Both the position numbers and the translations under genes were made by a program. Of a DNA stretch of 6,422 bases, positions 5,763 to 6,422 are shown piece after piece. Under the pieces are notes generated by a model. The model did not search any database. It had not been told where the DNA came from and worked only from the letters and a program-made list of their open reading frames with translations. The stretch is from Actinomycetota bacterium (GTDB taxonomy: Bacteria; Actinomycetota; Actinomycetes; Mycobacteriales; Mycobacteriaceae). Numbering within the stretch: the first letter of the stretch is position 1; the number at the start of each line of letters is the position of its first letter. The stretch is taken from positions 1 through 6,422 of the forward strand of contig SYAB01000284.1 in assembly GCA_005787665.1 (NCBI GenBank), in the 5' to 3' direction.

Positions 5763-6422
5763 TCAGTCTTCCTCTGAATCCGCCCGGGGAGGGTGCTCTG
5801 GCTCCTCGGCTCGCCGCTGTTCGTCGAGTGCGTCGATGACGTCGTCGGCCATGGTGCCGCCGAGGACGGCGCCGGCGTCATCGACGGCCACTCCGACACC
5901 GGCGGGCGAGGAGAGCGCGGCATCGAGGGCGGCTCGCAGCGTGCCTCCGGGGCGGAACAGCGAACCACCCGCGGTCACACTGTCATAGAGCGTGTCGCCG
6001 TCGCGGTGACACTCGACACCGTCGGCATCGATCCATCCGAACGGCGAACCGTCGGGTCGGGTGACCAGTCGCCACTCGTCCTCCGCGAGCACCAGGTCAT
6101 CGATTCCGTCCTCGCTCACGGTCGCAACGGGTTTGAGAATCAGGGTCGACGCGGTGAAGAACTGCAGCAGCCGGTAACCGCGGTCATTGCCGATGAACTC
6201 GGCCACGAAGTCATTGGCCGGGTTGGACAGCAGCCGCGCCGGGGTATCGTACTGCTGCAACGTGCCGCCCGCACCGAACACCGCGACCGCGTCGCCGAGT
6301 TTGACTGCCTCGTCGATGTCATGGGTGACGAAGACGATGGTCTTGTGCAACTCGCTCTGTAGGCGCAGGATCTCGGCCTGCAGTTCGTCGCGGACCACCG
6401 GGTCGACCGCGGAGAACGGCTC
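5763..6422 (-). CDS. proV: Osmolyte ABC transporter ATP-binding protein ProV (C-terminal part)
   Basis: The visible 219 residues are the C-terminal part; the Walker A and ABC signature lie beyond the right edge. The fragment opens with EPFSAVDPVVRDELQ, so its first residue is the catalytic Glu after Walker B, followed by the D-loop. The switch (H-loop) histidine is in TIVFVTHDIDEAV (about 28-40). The quaternary-amine-transporter end motif DTPARLLSNPANDFVAEFIG follows at about 52-71. The remaining part (about 75-200) is a CBS-type regulatory region. Only its second half is clear (TLRAALDAAL...GVGVAVDDAGAVLGG), while the first is divergent. CBS modules in OpuA-type transporters sense ionic strength, so osmotic control is inferred. 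A polar acidic tail (AEEPEHPPRADSEED) closes the chain. It leads the operon within the window. Confidence 0.92.
   Translation of the reverse strand, partial: EPFSAVDPVVRDELQAEILRLQSELHKTIVFVTHDIDEAVKLGDAVAVFGAGGTLQQYDTPARLLSNPANDFVAEFIGNDRGYRLLQFFTASTLILKPVATVSEDGIDDLVLAEDEWRLVTRPDGSPFGWIDADGVECHRDGDTLYDSVTAGGSLFRPGGTLRAALDAALSSPAGVGVAVDDAGAVLGGTMADDVIDALDEQRRAEEPEHPPRADSEED

Noticed and set aside
5793..6362. 189-aa plus-strand frame opposite proV
   Set aside because: Antisense to clear ProV ATPase and CBS-like sequence, with no motifs of its own.

Overview
The window is high-GC DNA, with G/C-rich third codon positions and frequent GTG starts. It looks like a chromosomal segment of a Mycobacterium/Mycolicibacterium-type actinobacterium. 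From memory, the block tRNA-Ser(CGA) - tadA - TadA-associated gene - tyrA - DUF1089 gene - proZ - proW - proV has the same order as serX to Rv3758c in M. tuberculosis. This is ordinary core genome apart from the left end. I see no transposase, integrase, phage gene or CRISPR array.

Left part (1-1611): a minus-strand gene for a secreted protein with a C-terminal beta-propeller domain (PF09826/COG4880 type) runs off the left edge. Its signal peptide and Ala/Pro/Ser-rich linker are in one frame. The helical segment and propeller continue in another frame, so the gene carries an apparent one-base insertion (or two-base loss) near 990-1003. A promoter-like sequence and a small dyad lie in front of it.

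Middle part (1612-3765): a tRNA-Ser(CGA) gene with encoded CCA is followed, reading rightward, by the minus-strand pair of a tRNA adenosine deaminase (tadA) and its small acidic partner. The pair is joined by a GTGA stop/start overlap. The -35 box of the tRNA promoter overlaps the tadA stop codon. Divergent from this pair is tyrA, a prephenate/arogenate dehydrogenase for tyrosine synthesis. It converges on the next gene with a 38-bp tail-to-tail overlap.

Right part (3728-6422): a compact minus-strand operon, in transcription order proV (partial, ATPase with a CBS-like region) - proW (permease) - proZ (permease) - a putative glycolipid-binding DUF1089 protein. The junctions are 6 nt apart, then GTGA, then GTGA, so the DUF1089 protein is translationally coupled to a glycine betaine/proline/choline-type (OpuC/ProVWZ) ABC importer. 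The substrate-binding protein (ProX) is not in the window and would be expected beyond the right edge.

Nothing here amounts to a wholly new system. The points most worth a second look are the broken beta-propeller gene with its mycobacterial helical module, the DUF1089/osmolyte-transporter coupling, the tyrA tail overlap with a perfect 16-bp palindrome, and the unusual cofactor-site residues of TyrA.
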